DNA of 64,000 nt from Takifugu bimaculatus (GCA_004026145.2 CP034991.1:11738142-11802141), one strand, 5' to 3'. Shown: positions 26,970 through 38,236, numbered from the stretch's first letter. Notes: generated from the letters alone by a model not told the origin. Numbers and translations are program-made.

Positions 26970-27880
26970 CCATTGAAATTGGTTATGAAACCCTCAGTTA
27001 CTTTGGCACCTGCAGACAAATCATCCCGGTCTTAAAGACGAGTCACTTGACTATTTTGACAAATTTCTTATATCTATCAAGAAAACTTGCAAGAGGAATC
27101 GTTGCTTGCTCTGAACCTGCCATCAAAACTAGAGGAGAGCAGCTATTTGAGGCCTTGGATGAATACATGTTGGGTAAAAGTGTGTTGGTTTGTGCACTGA
27201 TGCAGCAATGATCTTTGCCCATTGGGTCCCATCGAGTTGAGTATAATTTCTATCATTTTACATGAGCTCGGACTTATTTTATGCATGCTGGAATAAATTT
27301 GGGCTACAAATGGGTTCAGGGTTTTAAAAAGCTGTCAGTCAAAATGTCCTTGTGGGGCCCAACTGAGGAATATTCCTCCTCTGCAAAGGATAGGGTCAGA
27401 AAGGAATGGATACAAGATCCCTTCACCGGTGCACAAATTACTGGAGATAAAAAACAGAGGCTGCAATACTTTATTCACACACCATTCAGCCCCAGCATTT
27501 GGGATTATAGTTAGCACCAGGACTCTCTGAAGGAGCACTGAAGAAACCGTTGTCTCTTCTGTCCACTTACTTATGCGAGGCTGGATTTTCTGCTTTGACA
27601 GTCACAGAATCGAAATGCTGCATAAATCATTCACAAATATAACACCAACTTACCATTAGATTGTTTTAGGAAACAGTCTCGGGCTATTCATGACGGTGTG
27701 AAGTTATGATGTAATGTAACTTGTAAAATTGTTTAGCTTGCATTATGTTTCTGTTATGCCTCATATGTGATAGAATAAGTCTGATGCAGCTTTCAATCTG
27801 TAAGAAATACCAAAGTTACTCTCTGGTCCGAGCAGTCAAAAGGTTTGGGAACCTCTTCTATGTTGGGTTGGCAGGTTACA
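26970..27880 (+). pseudogene. hAT transposase-like pseudogene, copy A (ZBED5/FAM200-like)
   Basis: This is a decayed, internally deleted transposase copy readable only across frameshifts. Recognisable pieces in order are: CTDAAM at 27193-27210, matching the CTDGAAAM catalytic-region motif of this family; KEWIQDPF near 27400-27425; and YLCEAGFSALT at 27568-27600, matching the C-terminal YLCE-GFS signature of hAT/ZBED5-type proteins. A 3' flank at about 27770-27870 is shared with copy B. No intact reading frame remains, so it is not expected to encode a protein. The family assignment comes from remembered motifs and was not aligned. Confidence 0.65.
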
Positions 27881-28004
27881 AGTCTTTTCTACTATTTGAA
27901 GTTGTTATTTGCACTCAAGATACGGTCATTCAACAGTAAACTATGATGACAGTTGCATGAAAGTTGGCGCCATAGATTCTAAGGATGCAGCTGTGCACAT
28001 TATA

Positions 28005-29325
28005 CACGGAGAAGCTATGAAACCACCAAAGTGACTTCGGCACCTGGAGACAAAACTTCCTACTCTTAATAACAATCCAGTGGACCATTTTGAGAGATCG
28101 CAACAGGACAGGCAGTGGCAACAGATGAAGTCCACAATTTCAAGCACTTTTTGGTGACACTGCAGCAAGTAAAGTTGGGCACGTTTAGAGGAGAATAGAC
28201 GAGATGGCAGGATGCTGAAAACCAGCTTTTGGAAGGATTAAACCCAGTGGTGTGCCGTTTAAGTGGATGAGTCAAGGATGTGGAAAATGGGGGCGGTTTT
28301 ACTCATTTATATCAGATCTATCAGGATAACTTGCAATTGTGTTTCCTGTGTGCTTTGAATCTGCCAACTAAAATCACAGTAGAGCAGCTATTGAAGGCCT
28401 TGGCTGAATAGGTGTGGGGGAAAAACAGCTGGCACAGCAACATTGACTGGCTGCATTACAGCTGGAGATCTTTGCTCACTGGTTCCCATCAAGTCGTGCG
28501 TGAATGAAGTCAGTTGATGCATTTGCGCAACTAAGATAGGAAAATGGATGCTTAACAGAGGATTTATTTTATTTATTTTGGAAAAAACCCAGCTGGGTGC
28601 ACGCAGATTTCAATAACCTCGGGCTTTAAATGAATTAGGGCTTTTAAAAAACTGACAATCAAAATTTCGTTGTTGGGCTCCAGCTTTATCGGGCCTAACC
28701 TTTAAGGCCTGTTTAAAGCTCCCGGCCACATATCTGGCTTGATACAGAGGAGAAGAGATGTCCACACTCGTCAGCGTTCATCCTGGATCACCTCTCCATC
28801 AGTGGAGATTGAGAAATCATCCCCCTCTACAAAGGACCTGTGGATCAGAAAGGAATGGAGACAAGATCCCTTCACCTTTGCACAAGAGGACGAATTACTG
28901 GAGATAAAAAAAATGACAGAGTTCTTAATACTTTATTCACACTCAATTCCCATCATTTGGGATTATAGTTCTGGGAGAACACCAGGACGCTCTGAAGGAG
29001 CACTGAAGACACCGTTGTCTCTTGTTACTTGTGCATAGCTGGAATTTCTGCTGTGACAGTCACGGAATCAAAAACAATGCATCAGATTGGGTGTTGACAA
29101 CACCCTGCATATATCAGTAACGACTATAACAGCATGTTATGATCAGCTTGTGCCTGGAAAACAGGCTCAGCGTTCTCATTGATGGTAACTTAATGTATGA
29201 TAGAAGTGGTCTGACGCAACCTTCGCCATTGGTCTGTAAGAAATACCGAATTTGCTCTCTTGTCCAAGCGGTCAAAAAGTTTTGCAACCCCCCCCCCCCC
29301 CCCCCCCCCCCCCTTCCCAAGTTAT
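28005..29325 (+). pseudogene. hAT transposase-like pseudogene, copy B
   Basis: This is a longer, independently decayed relative of copy A. It starts with HLETKLPTLNNNPVDHFER (28041-28097), the segment that follows the BED finger in ZBED5-like proteins. LTGSHQVVRE follows at 28475-28504, just after the CTDGAAAM region. Then come KEWRQDPF near 28855-28875 and YLCIAGISAVT from 29026. Stops and frameshifts are frequent. The copy ends in a segment (GTAAGAAATACC...GCGGTCAAAAAG, about 29235-29280) matching the end of copy A, cut by a poly-C run. The two copies are head to tail about 1 kb apart. Confidence 0.65.
29288..29313. repeat. Poly-C homopolymer (26 C)
   Basis: An uninterrupted C run lies inside the 3' part of hAT copy B. 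Its exact length should not be trusted in an assembly. Confidence 0.95.
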
Positions 29326-29931
29326 AATGGTACTACTGGGATTTGTCCAGAAGAAATTTTTCTCTGAAACAATACCATTAAAAAGACATCAAAAGACTTG
29401 TTTTGGATTATACATGGTTGTATTTTTGCTTTTAAAAGTGCATAAATATGTCTGTGTTTTTGACCACTGAGAGAGGCTCCAGCGTTCCAGTGACCCTGAT
29501 AAGGAGCAGTGGAAGGACGATGGAAGGACGGACAGACGGACGGACGAATGGATAATTGTGGCGTTATCAGATCATCAGCTGTTGGAAAACAACCAATGTG
29601 AAGATGAACTGAAATGAAAGACACGATCTAATGGCGTCTGTTCATGCACCACGGTTCATAAACCATCAGAGTTCACATTGGTTCAAGACAGGCGGTGCAG
29701 GTGGAGATCAGAGGTCTGTGACCGACAGAGACAGAAAAAAAGGATAAACCCAAGCCATTTTCCCACTCTGCTCTGTATGTTGTTACACATATATCCAACC
29801 CAGTCCGCACCATGTAGATTATACAATGGCGTGCGATTGCCTGCATTAATGTGCTCAGTTCAACGTCTCACACAACAGCGGGTCTAGACCCGGGCTCAAC
29901 TGTCCAAAACCCTAATCTAAACAAGTGTGAC

Positions 29932-30765
29932 TTATGGCTGCCTCATTGGTTCAGCTACTACTGCTCCTGAGATTCTTGCATGAGTCACTGCTAGAGTACA
30001 CTTATACAAATAGCCGTAGGTTGAAACTTGCAGGCAGGGTTTGGAGGAACTCCGTGGCCAGTGTCTTAAGATGGCGTGGAAGGCTGTTGGTGAAACAAGT
30101 TCTGACAGTCCGTGATCAGATTGGATGGCATTCCAAGCAGAGGGGGCAGATAGGCTGGATATTCTCTTTCCTGTTTCGTTTGAAACCAAAGTGCACCGAA
30201 GTGCTAAATTTGACAGTTTGAGGGATTTCAGTTCTCAGAAGAAAGATGCACAAACAGATAGGAACTATGCCAATAAGTGCCTTGAAATCCAGTCATGCAA
30301 TGTGTATATTGCCTTACATTCAAGGAAGGCGTGGCAGCTTTAGCATGTAGCAACTTGGTCGGGGAGGCATCTAGAATAGAGGTAGAACAGTCTGGGACTG
30401 GTGGAAGCACCAAATATGGTAGCTCAAAAAGTAGCTGATATCAGCAGCTTCCACCCTCCGAGAGAGGAACATGACGAGAGAGAGGAACATGATTGGTGTC
30501 TGCAATAAAACCCGAACTTCACCCTTGATTTTTTCAAACATGACCAAACATGATCTCCTCATCAGTAATTAAGCCAAGGTATTTGTAGCTGTGACCATCT
30601 TTAGAGTTTTCCCTTGGGCAGTTCTAAATGGTGGTGTATTTGTTAATGAATGCATGAAATTAAAGAAAGAATTACTTTGGTTTTGACACATTTAAAACCA
30701 GTTTCACTTTTTCCAGATGAATCTGTACTGCATCACAGGTGGCCTGCAGAAAGTCAAATGCCTTT
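29932..30765 (-). mobile_element. LINE reverse-transcriptase 3' fragment, decayed
   Basis: Read on the minus strand with a few frameshifts, this is the C-terminal part of a non-LTR reverse transcriptase. It begins with an LQATCDAVQIHLEKVKLVLN-like stretch. DGHSYKYLG follows at 30599-30573, matching the D--YKYLG motif after the RT palm, and then KIKGEVRVL. The end is GKRISSLSAPSAWN, within an open stretch from 30189 to 29932. Several stops show it is dead. Its 5' side stops exactly where the next LINE begins. Confidence 0.6.
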
Positions 30766-31930
30766 GATTAGATTAGATTCAACTTTATTGTTATTGCACA
30801 TGTACAGGTACAGAGCAACAAAATGCAGTTTAGCATCTAACCAGAAGTGCAAAAGAAGCAGCAAGTGAGGATAATAACTTAATAAATACAGTATGTGCGG
30901 TTATTTTTACAATCGTTTACCGGATTGTGCTATAAACATATTTTACAGATGGTGTGTACATTAAATGCCTTAGACTATAAGTGCAGGAGCTATTTAGCTA
31001 TTTACATAAGATAGAGGAGATGTGCAAATTATAAATTATGTGTATACAGATGATAAAGTGCATGAGTGTGCAGGACAGGTTTAAACAGTAGCTACATTGG
31101 TTACTAAGCTAGTGAGTTGTGTAAACTGCTGTAGTGTAGTGAGGTGTGGAGTGTGTAAGGGTCAGCAGGAGTTCAACAGGGACACCGCTCTGGGGAAGAA
31201 GCTGTTCCTCAGTCTACTGGTCCGAGTCCTGAGGGTTCTGTAGCGCCTCCCAGAGGGCAGGAGGGAAAATAGTCTGTGGGCGGGGTGGGAGGAGTCCTTG
31301 AGTATGCTGCGTGCTCGATGCAGGCAGCGCTTCCTCTGGACATCTCCGATGGCAGGGAGTGTAGTCCTTGTGATGCGTTGGGCAGTTTTCACCACCCTCT
31401 GCAAGGCCTTGTGCTCAGCGATAGTGCAGCTTCCATACCAGACTGACATGCAGTTGGTCAGGATGCTTTCTATCGCACAGCGATAGAAGTTCACCAGGAC
31501 AGCCGAGGATAGCTGGTTCTTCCTAAGTGTCCTCAGGAAGAAGAGGCGCTGGTGAGCCTTCTTGATGATGCTGGAGGTGTTTGTGGTCCAGGACAGGTCC
31601 TCTGAGATGTGGGTCCCCAGGAACTTGAAGCTGGAGACACGCTCGACGGCCACCCCGTTGATGTGGATGGGGTCCTGTGTGCCTCCTCTTGCCTTCCTGA
31701 AGTCCACGATGAGCTCCTTGGTCTTGCTGGTGTTGAGGACCAAGTTATTGTTAGCGCACCATGTGGTCAGGCGCTCTACCTCCTCTCTGTAGGCTGTCTC
31801 GTCGTTGTTGCTGATGAGACCGATCACCGTTGTGTCGTCTGCAAACTTGATGATGGAGTTGGATCCATGTACAGGTCTGCAGTCGTGGGTGAATAGAGAG
31901 TAGAGTATCCCCTTTGTGATCGAGTGTGAA
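30766..31930 (-). mobile_element. 5'-truncated L2/CR1-like LINE
   Basis: The minus-strand open frame 31827-31162 encodes 221 residues of reverse-transcriptase C-terminus. The frame continues upstream through the catalytic FADD box at 31845-31834. Later motifs include SSFKFLGTHISEDLSW and the ending FFPRAVSLLN. A 3' UTR of about 390 bp runs to a TAATC-type microsatellite end at 30766-30780, as is typical of L2-clade elements. The 5' end is lost near 31930, the usual result of incomplete target-primed reverse transcription. The frame has no stops, so this insertion is younger than the LINE fragment beside it. Confidence 0.75.
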
Positions 31931-31974
31931 CAACAATAAATTACAGAATCCTCTACATGAAAATGGTATGAGGC

Positions 31975-32205
31975 AGTCTCTACCTATTCTATCCTCTACC
32001 TGTCCCCCCCTTCTCCTCTCTCTCTACCCAGCCCCCCCATCAGCAGGAGGGTCCCTCTACATGAGCCTGGTCCTGCTCAAGGTTTCTTCCTGTTAAAGGG
32101 GAGTTTTTCCTTGCCACTGTTGCTTGTTGGTGGTCAGGCCCTGGGATTCTGGAAAGCCCCTAGAACAATTTTGATTGTAACTGACGCTATACAAATAACG
32201 ACCGG

Positions 32206-32263
<58 letters not shown>
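31975..32263 (+). repeat. Dispersed teleost repeat with (TGAT)n tail, copy 1
   Basis: The core reads ...CAAGGTTTCTTCCTGTTAA...GAGTTTTTCCTTGCCACTGT..., followed by GCTATACAAATAA and a run of about 14 TTGA/TGAT units from about 32205. I recognise this core as a very common repeat in percomorph genomes, but I cannot name its class with confidence. A second copy lies inverted at 35262-35450. Confidence 0.7.
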
Positions 32264-32264
<1 letters not shown>

Positions 32265-33568
32265 CCCTCATCTGAACACATTGCGTCTTAATTGTCAAAT
32301 AATCTGTGGACCTCAGAAACAGACGCGGGTTCAACATAGACAGACTGATCAACAGGTGGACGGCTCACAACAGCAGGTTCAATAACGTAGTCTTTCTAAA
32401 AAACACAAACAAAAAAGTGCCCTGCTGGGATACTTTAATGTGCCACATTTGTCAATTGGGTTTACAGAATCAATCTGGCATTTCCCTGGAAGACATCACA
32501 CCAAAAGCGGACCTCACAACATCCCAAAATGTTTAGGGATCCTTTGGAATTTTTCAGATAAATAAAATTCACATTCAGCTTTCTCAATTAGGAGGTCCAT
32601 TTGTTGCGGAGCTGACACGAAGATGTTTTTAATCAGTGATGTTTTTAACATTTGAAATACATGTTCTCTTCTATAGAATCTATAAACCAGGTTTTATGTG
32701 CAATCCAGTTCCTCTACCAGACCCTGATCACCTGTTAGACTTTATTTACCAGTGCTGAACCAGAGCAAGATCTGTAAATAAATGTCTGCCATTGTCATTT
32801 AAATGGACAGATTTTGGAAGAAGTGGAGTGAGAGATGTTGAGCAAGTTTCAGCACATGGCTGTCAGACAGCGAGAAAAATGACAGAAAGTTTATGACTCT
32901 GTCTCATAAGGGCAGGCCAGGATGCAGATTCCTGAGCTCTGAATCAGACACGGAAAGATCAGTCAGTATCGTTCCTCTGATAAATTAATGATTCACTGAG
33001 GCGGAAGTTCAGGAGTAGAAAATGAGACCGAGCCAAATAAAGAATGCAGAAACCACATCTGCACACCTGACTGACAATCAGTCCATGTTCAACCCGCATC
33101 CATCAATTTAAAATGTGTGAGAAGTGAAACTCCAGATAAGAGATCACTGTGTCTTTCATAAAAATAAAAGCAACAGGGGGAAAAAAATGGTGTGGGGGGC
33201 GGGGGTGGGGGTGGGAGGTGGGGGGGAGTCAGGAAACTGGAAATCCCCCAAATTAAAAAACGAAAGTGCGGTTCGGCGCTCCAAAGGGATGCTTGTCAGC
33301 AAAACCCCCGGCGTCTGTGACAGCAGCCAGTCTGACGCAATGTCAAGCCAAGCGTGATTCCTCCCACTCTGAGTAAAAGTGGGAGATGTGAAACTCTCCT
33401 CGCAGAACCGAAGCAGCAGCCGGACTTAACTTTTATCCCAGCTCAAATTAAGGCGTGTTTATGGAGGCGAACCTTTGTCCAAGATTTTTCTAATTGATTT
33501 TTTAGACTAATTGATGAGTGTTGGAGATGTACTCCGGAAGCAAACCAAAGTTTCAACCGTGATGAACG
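32264..33568. other. Intergenic region before the ch25h-like gene
   Basis: No coding sequence is recognised. A G-rich tract (33175-33230) and a GC-rich region from about 33250 onward may form part of the promoter of the downstream hydroxylase gene. I see no TATA box that could be assigned. Confidence 0.4.
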
Positions 33569-35127
33569 ATGCGTTCAGACCACGGAGAGGTTTTTCTCCA
33601 GCAGATGTGGGACTACATGAGGGCAACGAACGTCCTCCAGTCCCCGGTCCTGCCTGCGTTCTTCGCCTTCCTGACGCACGTCCTCCTCTGCCTCCCCTAC
33701 CTGCTCCTGGACATGTTAGCCGGCTTTTCTCCGCAGGTCCAGCAGTGGAGGATTTCTGCCCCCCCGCCGACTCTACGGCAGTGGTTTTTCTGCTTCGGAA
33801 GGGTCCTGCGTGCTTACCTGACCGCCGTGCTGCCCGTGACCGCGCTGCTCCAGGTGCTGGGGAGCCCCGTGATGCCGGAGCACGCTCCATCCTGCTGGCA
33901 GCTGGTCGTGGAGGTGTCCGCCTGTCTGCTGCTCTTCGACGCCTTCTTCTTCGCCTGGCATTTGTTCATGCACAAGTGAGGGACTGAGCAATAAGAGAGA
34001 AAATCAGTGTGGCTGAATTGAATATGGCTATTTTGGTGTGTCAGATCGGCATGAATCTGTCATCATAATGATGAAATTAGGTTTTGTTTTGGGTTTTTAA
34101 AAAAAAGGTGACATAAGGGAGCAGGTCAGAGGTGCGAGGCCTAAAAACCTTTAAAATCTAACAAATGTTTTAAAATCAATACAAAAAAATGTACAGAAAT
34201 CCAATGAGGTGACGCTAATGTCTTTGGGGTTTTTTTTTTAAAGCGGTTGGGTTTGAACCAACATCAAATACATTAGAGCAGTAAAGAGAGACAAATCATT
34301 TAACATTGGCCAGTTTTTGAAATTGAAAAAAGCTGGATGTCACTGAAGAAATATGAGGAACAGGTTTATAACCACTGCCCGACCCTCCACACATTGATGG
34401 GCGTAGGCTTCAAACAGAGATGAAGAAAGAGATGATGAACATGTCCACATTGCAGAGCGTGAACAGTTTGTTCCTTTTTTGTCTCTTACTTGGCACTAGA
34501 TTAATTAAATGGTTGATCTGTACCATCATACAAGCCAGAGCTTCAACCATCTATTTTATTTATATTCATTCTTTTTATTATTTGGATTTAGTTTTTTCTG
34601 GCCTTTCAATCGAATAAAATTCTGCCCAAAGGGTTAAGGACAGCTGGGTTAACCCGGCGGTCAACCCGGTCAGACATCAGAGACACCTGTTTGTGTGTTT
34701 CTCTCCAGGACTCCTTGGCTGTACCGCAGCATCCACCAGGCCCACCATCAGCAGCGGCAGCCGTTCGCTCTGACAGCGCAGGACGCCGCCGGCGCTGAGC
34801 TGCTGTCCCTGCTGCTGCTGGCCATGGCCAGCGCCCGGCTGGTGGGCTGCCACCCGCTCAGCGAAACCGTCTTCCACCTTCGTCAACACCTGGCTGGCGG
34901 TGGAGGACCACTGCGGCTACAACCTGCCTTGGGCACTGCACCGGCTACTGCCCCTCATGGGAGGAGCCCCCTACCATCAAGACCACCATATCTTCTTCCG
35001 TGGCAACTATGCCCCCTATTTCAGCCACTGGGACCGGCTCTTCGGCACCTACTACTCATCAGTGAAGGAGCATTATGAACGCTGTCCAAGTGCAGAAAAG
35101 AGATGCGTTAACATCAAGGATGAATAA
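33569..35127 (+). CDS. ch25h: Cholesterol 25-hydroxylase-like protein, one intron, frameshifted
   Basis: Exon 1 is 33569-33975 (CACAA|gtgagg) and exon 2 is 34709-35127 (ctccag|G), joined as ...WHLFMHK-TPWLYR. The family hydroxylates cholesterol at C25 in the ER membrane using a di-iron centre; 25-hydroxycholesterol acts in innate immunity and sterol control. Several hydrophobic segments and three histidine clusters are visible: WHLFMH at the end of exon 1, HQAHH in exon 2, and HQDHH plus the downstream FSHWDRLFGTYY. An in-frame TGA at 33563 just before the ATG fixes the start. Between His (34875-34877) and Val (34882) there are four bases instead of three. Frame 34710-34877 therefore continues only in the +1 frame from 34882 to the stop at 35125. 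Ignoring that base, the length is about 274 residues, as in human CH25H (272). It is either a recently broken gene or an assembly error. Mammalian CH25H has no intron. Which fish paralogue this is cannot be settled. Confidence 0.85.
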
Positions 35128-35261
35128 TTTTCATTTTTCTGAAATAACTATTTTAATCCAACATCAGCATTAATTTCATTTAATTTTTTTAATAACTTCT
35201 CAAAATGAATGAAGGTTAACTCTCTACTGGTCTCTGATTTTGGAACCATTAACTTTTATCA

Positions 35262-35450
35262 GTGTATCAATCAATCCATCTTTATTTATATCATGTCTGT
35301 TAGAATCAAGATTGCTTCTAGGCACTTTAGAGGATCCCAGGGCCTGGACCCCCAACAAGCAACAGTGGCAAGGAAAAACTCCTCTTTAACAGAAAGAAAC
35401 CTTGAGCAGGACCAGGCTCATGTAGGGGGACCCTCCTGCTGATGGGGGGG
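35262..35450 (-). repeat. Dispersed teleost repeat, copy 2 (inverted)
   Basis: The reverse complement carries the same core as copy 1 (AAGGTTTCTTTCTGTTAAAG, GAGTTTTTCCTTGCCACTG, TTGCTTGTTGG) and ends in a short TTGA tail at 35262-35275. The pair flanks the ch25h-like gene in opposite orientation. Confidence 0.7.
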
Positions 35451-37867
35451 CAGGTAGTGACTACCGTGATTTCCAAATCATTTTTGGACAGAAGTATTCG
35501 AGACAACCTGCTGCACCCAATTAATTTGCAGGAAGTCGTCGTCCTTTACCTGGCCAACCAGTCAGAGCCGAGGGCCTGATTTTGGGTGCCTTAGCAAACA
35601 TCATCTTAAGAATAAGCAATGGTTGAATGGTTTGATGACAGAAAATGGGTGAGTGACAGCAGCATTTGGGAGGTGAGGGAGACGGAGTCAGGGGCGTCTT
35701 TAAAAACATCCCCGTGTGGTGGATGTGTCTGTCATGGAGGCACGTGATGAAGGTGTGTGGGACAAAGACATGGAGGGAACGGTTGGAAAAACAGCTTCAT
35801 GTGGTGCCAAGAGGCAAAGGATGGACAGACTAACCGTCAATGTGAGTAAATCAGTGTTAGAATGTGAACACTGGAAGTGTCGGAACTGAGTTTTACCCCG
35901 TAGAGATGAATTTATAATCCAATACGATCACGTGATTCTGGTCCAGAATTGCCAAAGGGTAAAATAAAATCAATTTTAAACTTAAATGTGTAGTTTTGGA
36001 AGCACCCTAAGACTCGATTCATTATAAAAAAGTTGCATTCTGGCCGCGGAGGCCTTAAAAACAGGCATGGATGTGACACCTGTTCCAATAGATCTACTTT
36101 TTTACGAGGAATCTTGCCAGATGTGAACTTAAATGTCCCTGCGGGATGCAGCAATAATTGATTGAATTCAGACTGAATCAGTCTTCTTTTGTTAATTGCA
36201 GTCTATTAACTGTTCTTCCAGGACACAAATAAAAGTATGAAGTGAGTGAATGAAGGGGGGGGGGACAGTCAAACTGTGAACAAAAGCCCAAGATAATGTG
36301 CAACAGACGTGCAGTTGTGATACTGTTTTGTGTTTCTGGATGAATTAAAATCTTTTTTCCCTTGCGAAAAGTGAACCATGCGTGAGTGGCGTCTATGGGG
36401 AGCAGGTGTTCATGCACGTACGCACGCACGCACGCATGTTCCCCAGAACGCCTTCAAGACTTTAGTTTCATTAACAGAAAGATTGATATCACCTGGAAAA
36501 TGTTTGATTTTCTGATTTAGTTCTTTGCAGAAGTAATGTGAAACATTAGTGATATAAATATTTACAGAGGGCTTTGAAAACAATATATATTGGGGGGGGG
36601 GGGGGTGTAATTTTAGCATTTTTATAACCCAATTCTGTACTTAAAGGATGGAATTTGCTTCAGTTATTAGTTTTCCCATCGCTCGACAACTTATTGTGTT
36701 GCTTTCTTTAAATGCATAAAATGTGTAAAAGTTAAAAACAATGTTTCCAATAAACGTAATGGTGAGTAAAGCCTGCCAGTGCACATTTTCTTGATGGGAA
36801 TCAAATGGATTTTTTTAAATAGGATCTTTATGTATGAGGAGCTGCCTGTGAGAGCTTTACTGCTGGGCAGAAACTCTGGGGAAGCAGAACCTGAACGTTG
36901 GTGTTTAACCGGCCTTAATTGTTGTAATTCTGTTTTACACGAGGTGAGAGTGACTCTGACATTCTTGGCTGACCCAAAGCAACCCTTCCTGTATTAGTCT
37001 CCCATGTTGTCTGGTTTGTTCATGTCTCACTGTTCCGCATTTGATGATCCCGACGAAGAGGCAGAGCAGAACACAGTCTGGGTGTTGTTCAGGTTCAGGT
37101 TTCTGTTGTGCAGCTGTGCTTTATGATTCCTGTGTACTGGGCCCTTCTCCACACTGCAAACTGGGTCCACAGGGATCTATCTGAACAATTGAAACCACAT
37201 GTTTTACAAATGCAAGACACCCATTATACGCATGTTTATTATGGCGTTGGCTACAAAGACATTATGTCAACAATAATTTAACTCTTAATGAGGGGGTTGG
37301 TTTGAGGATACACGGCCAAATACAAAGACTAAAATTTACAGTCATAATTGAATGTGCTTTGAGAAAGAGTGAAAAGGCATGCAGTACCTCGAACGGCCAC
37401 TAGACGAAATTGTAAACTCGCGATTCCTTATGTTGGTGCAAGTTAAAAAAATTTTTTTAAATAAATAAGTTACTTATTTACTAGGTAGATAGTCATTGAG
37501 AGATAAGTGATTGCAGTTGAACTTGAAGATGCCACAATTTGACCTCAGGATCGTCCTGTTGGTCCAGCCTTCTTCAGCATAACAGTGGGTTTCAGCATAA
37601 AACACCAGTTATTTTCTTTTTCTTTTTTTTAAAGCGCTCCTTACTCATTACATCTGCTGCAGTTTAGACTAACAATGACAGTTGGCAAAACAAGTCGGTA
37701 CTTTGTCATCAAAATCTTTCATCTGCCTTTTAGATCGGATTAGGTTTTTTCCCCTTGTGGACTCAAAGGTTTCTCACACACATGGGGCAACCACAGTGTG
37801 TTCATCTAGTGTGTTCACAAGAAGACATTAGGTCAGACTGGATAAGACAGCAACTTAAGAAGCAGAG
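35451..37867. other. Intergenic region, no gene seen
   Basis: The sequence is AT-rich and unique, with a CGCA/CATG-type short repeat near 36415-36440 and a 14-base G run at 36592-36605. No coding exon is recognised on either strand. Confidence 0.5.
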
Positions 37868-38236
37868 ATGGAGGGGGAGTCGAGAGAATCAAAGCTGATC
37901 AACGAAGACCAGGTGCAGCACGGAGGACTGGCCAGCAGAGGGATCGGCCTTATGAGCGGAGGACCCTCAGCCTTAAAGGCTGTTTTCAAGTCCATGTTAA
38001 AGTCAAATAAGGGTAAAAATGATCAGATCAAGGATCCTCAGACAGCCTTAAAGGCTGTTTTCAAGTCCATGTTAAAGTCAAATAAGGGTAAAAATGATCA
38101 GATCAAGGATCCTCAGACAGCCTTAAAGGCTGTTTTCAAGTCCATGTTAAAGTCAAATAAGGGTAAAAATGATCAGATCAAAACAAGATTGGAAGCAGAC
38201 TTTAGGCTATTGTTTGTCTGTAGTGGTGCACATTGA
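37868..38236 (+). CDS. Unrecognised 122-codon frame with 25-residue tandem repeat
   Basis: An ATG-initiated frame encodes a charged N-terminus (MEGESRESKLINEDQVQHGG), then nearly three copies of a 25-residue unit beginning ALKAVFKSMLKSNKGKNDQI, and ends TRLEADFRLLFVCSGAH. The repeat is basic and could form an amphipathic helix. The 75-bp DNA units are identical to each other, and because 75 is a multiple of three the frame stays open. An AATAAA-like signal lies about 20 bases after the stop (near 38256). I recognise no family. It could be a real lineage-specific small protein, an exon of a larger gene (a possible donor AAGG|GTAAAA occurs in every unit), or an open frame created by a minisatellite. 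Confidence 0.25.
   Translation: MEGESRESKLINEDQVQHGGLASRGIGLMSGGPSALKAVFKSMLKSNKGKNDQIKDPQTALKAVFKSMLKSNKGKNDQIKDPQTALKAVFKSMLKSNKGKNDQIKTRLEADFRLLFVCSGAH
37971..38180 (+). repeat. 75-bp direct tandem repeat, 2.8 exact copies
   Basis: Units start at 37971, 38046 and 38121 with CCTTAAAGGC. The first two are identical over 75 bases, and the third is identical until about 38180. There are no spacers, so this is a minisatellite and not a CRISPR array. Confidence 0.95.

Noticed and set aside
33511..33987. 158-codon frame overlapping ch25h-like exon 1
   Set aside because: The real frame starts at 33569 and carries the hydroxylase motifs; this one is an overlapping shadow, as is the antisense frame 33507-33890.
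37971..38180. Direct repeats that could suggest a CRISPR array
   Set aside because: The units are contiguous with no spacers, and the context is vertebrate nuclear DNA.
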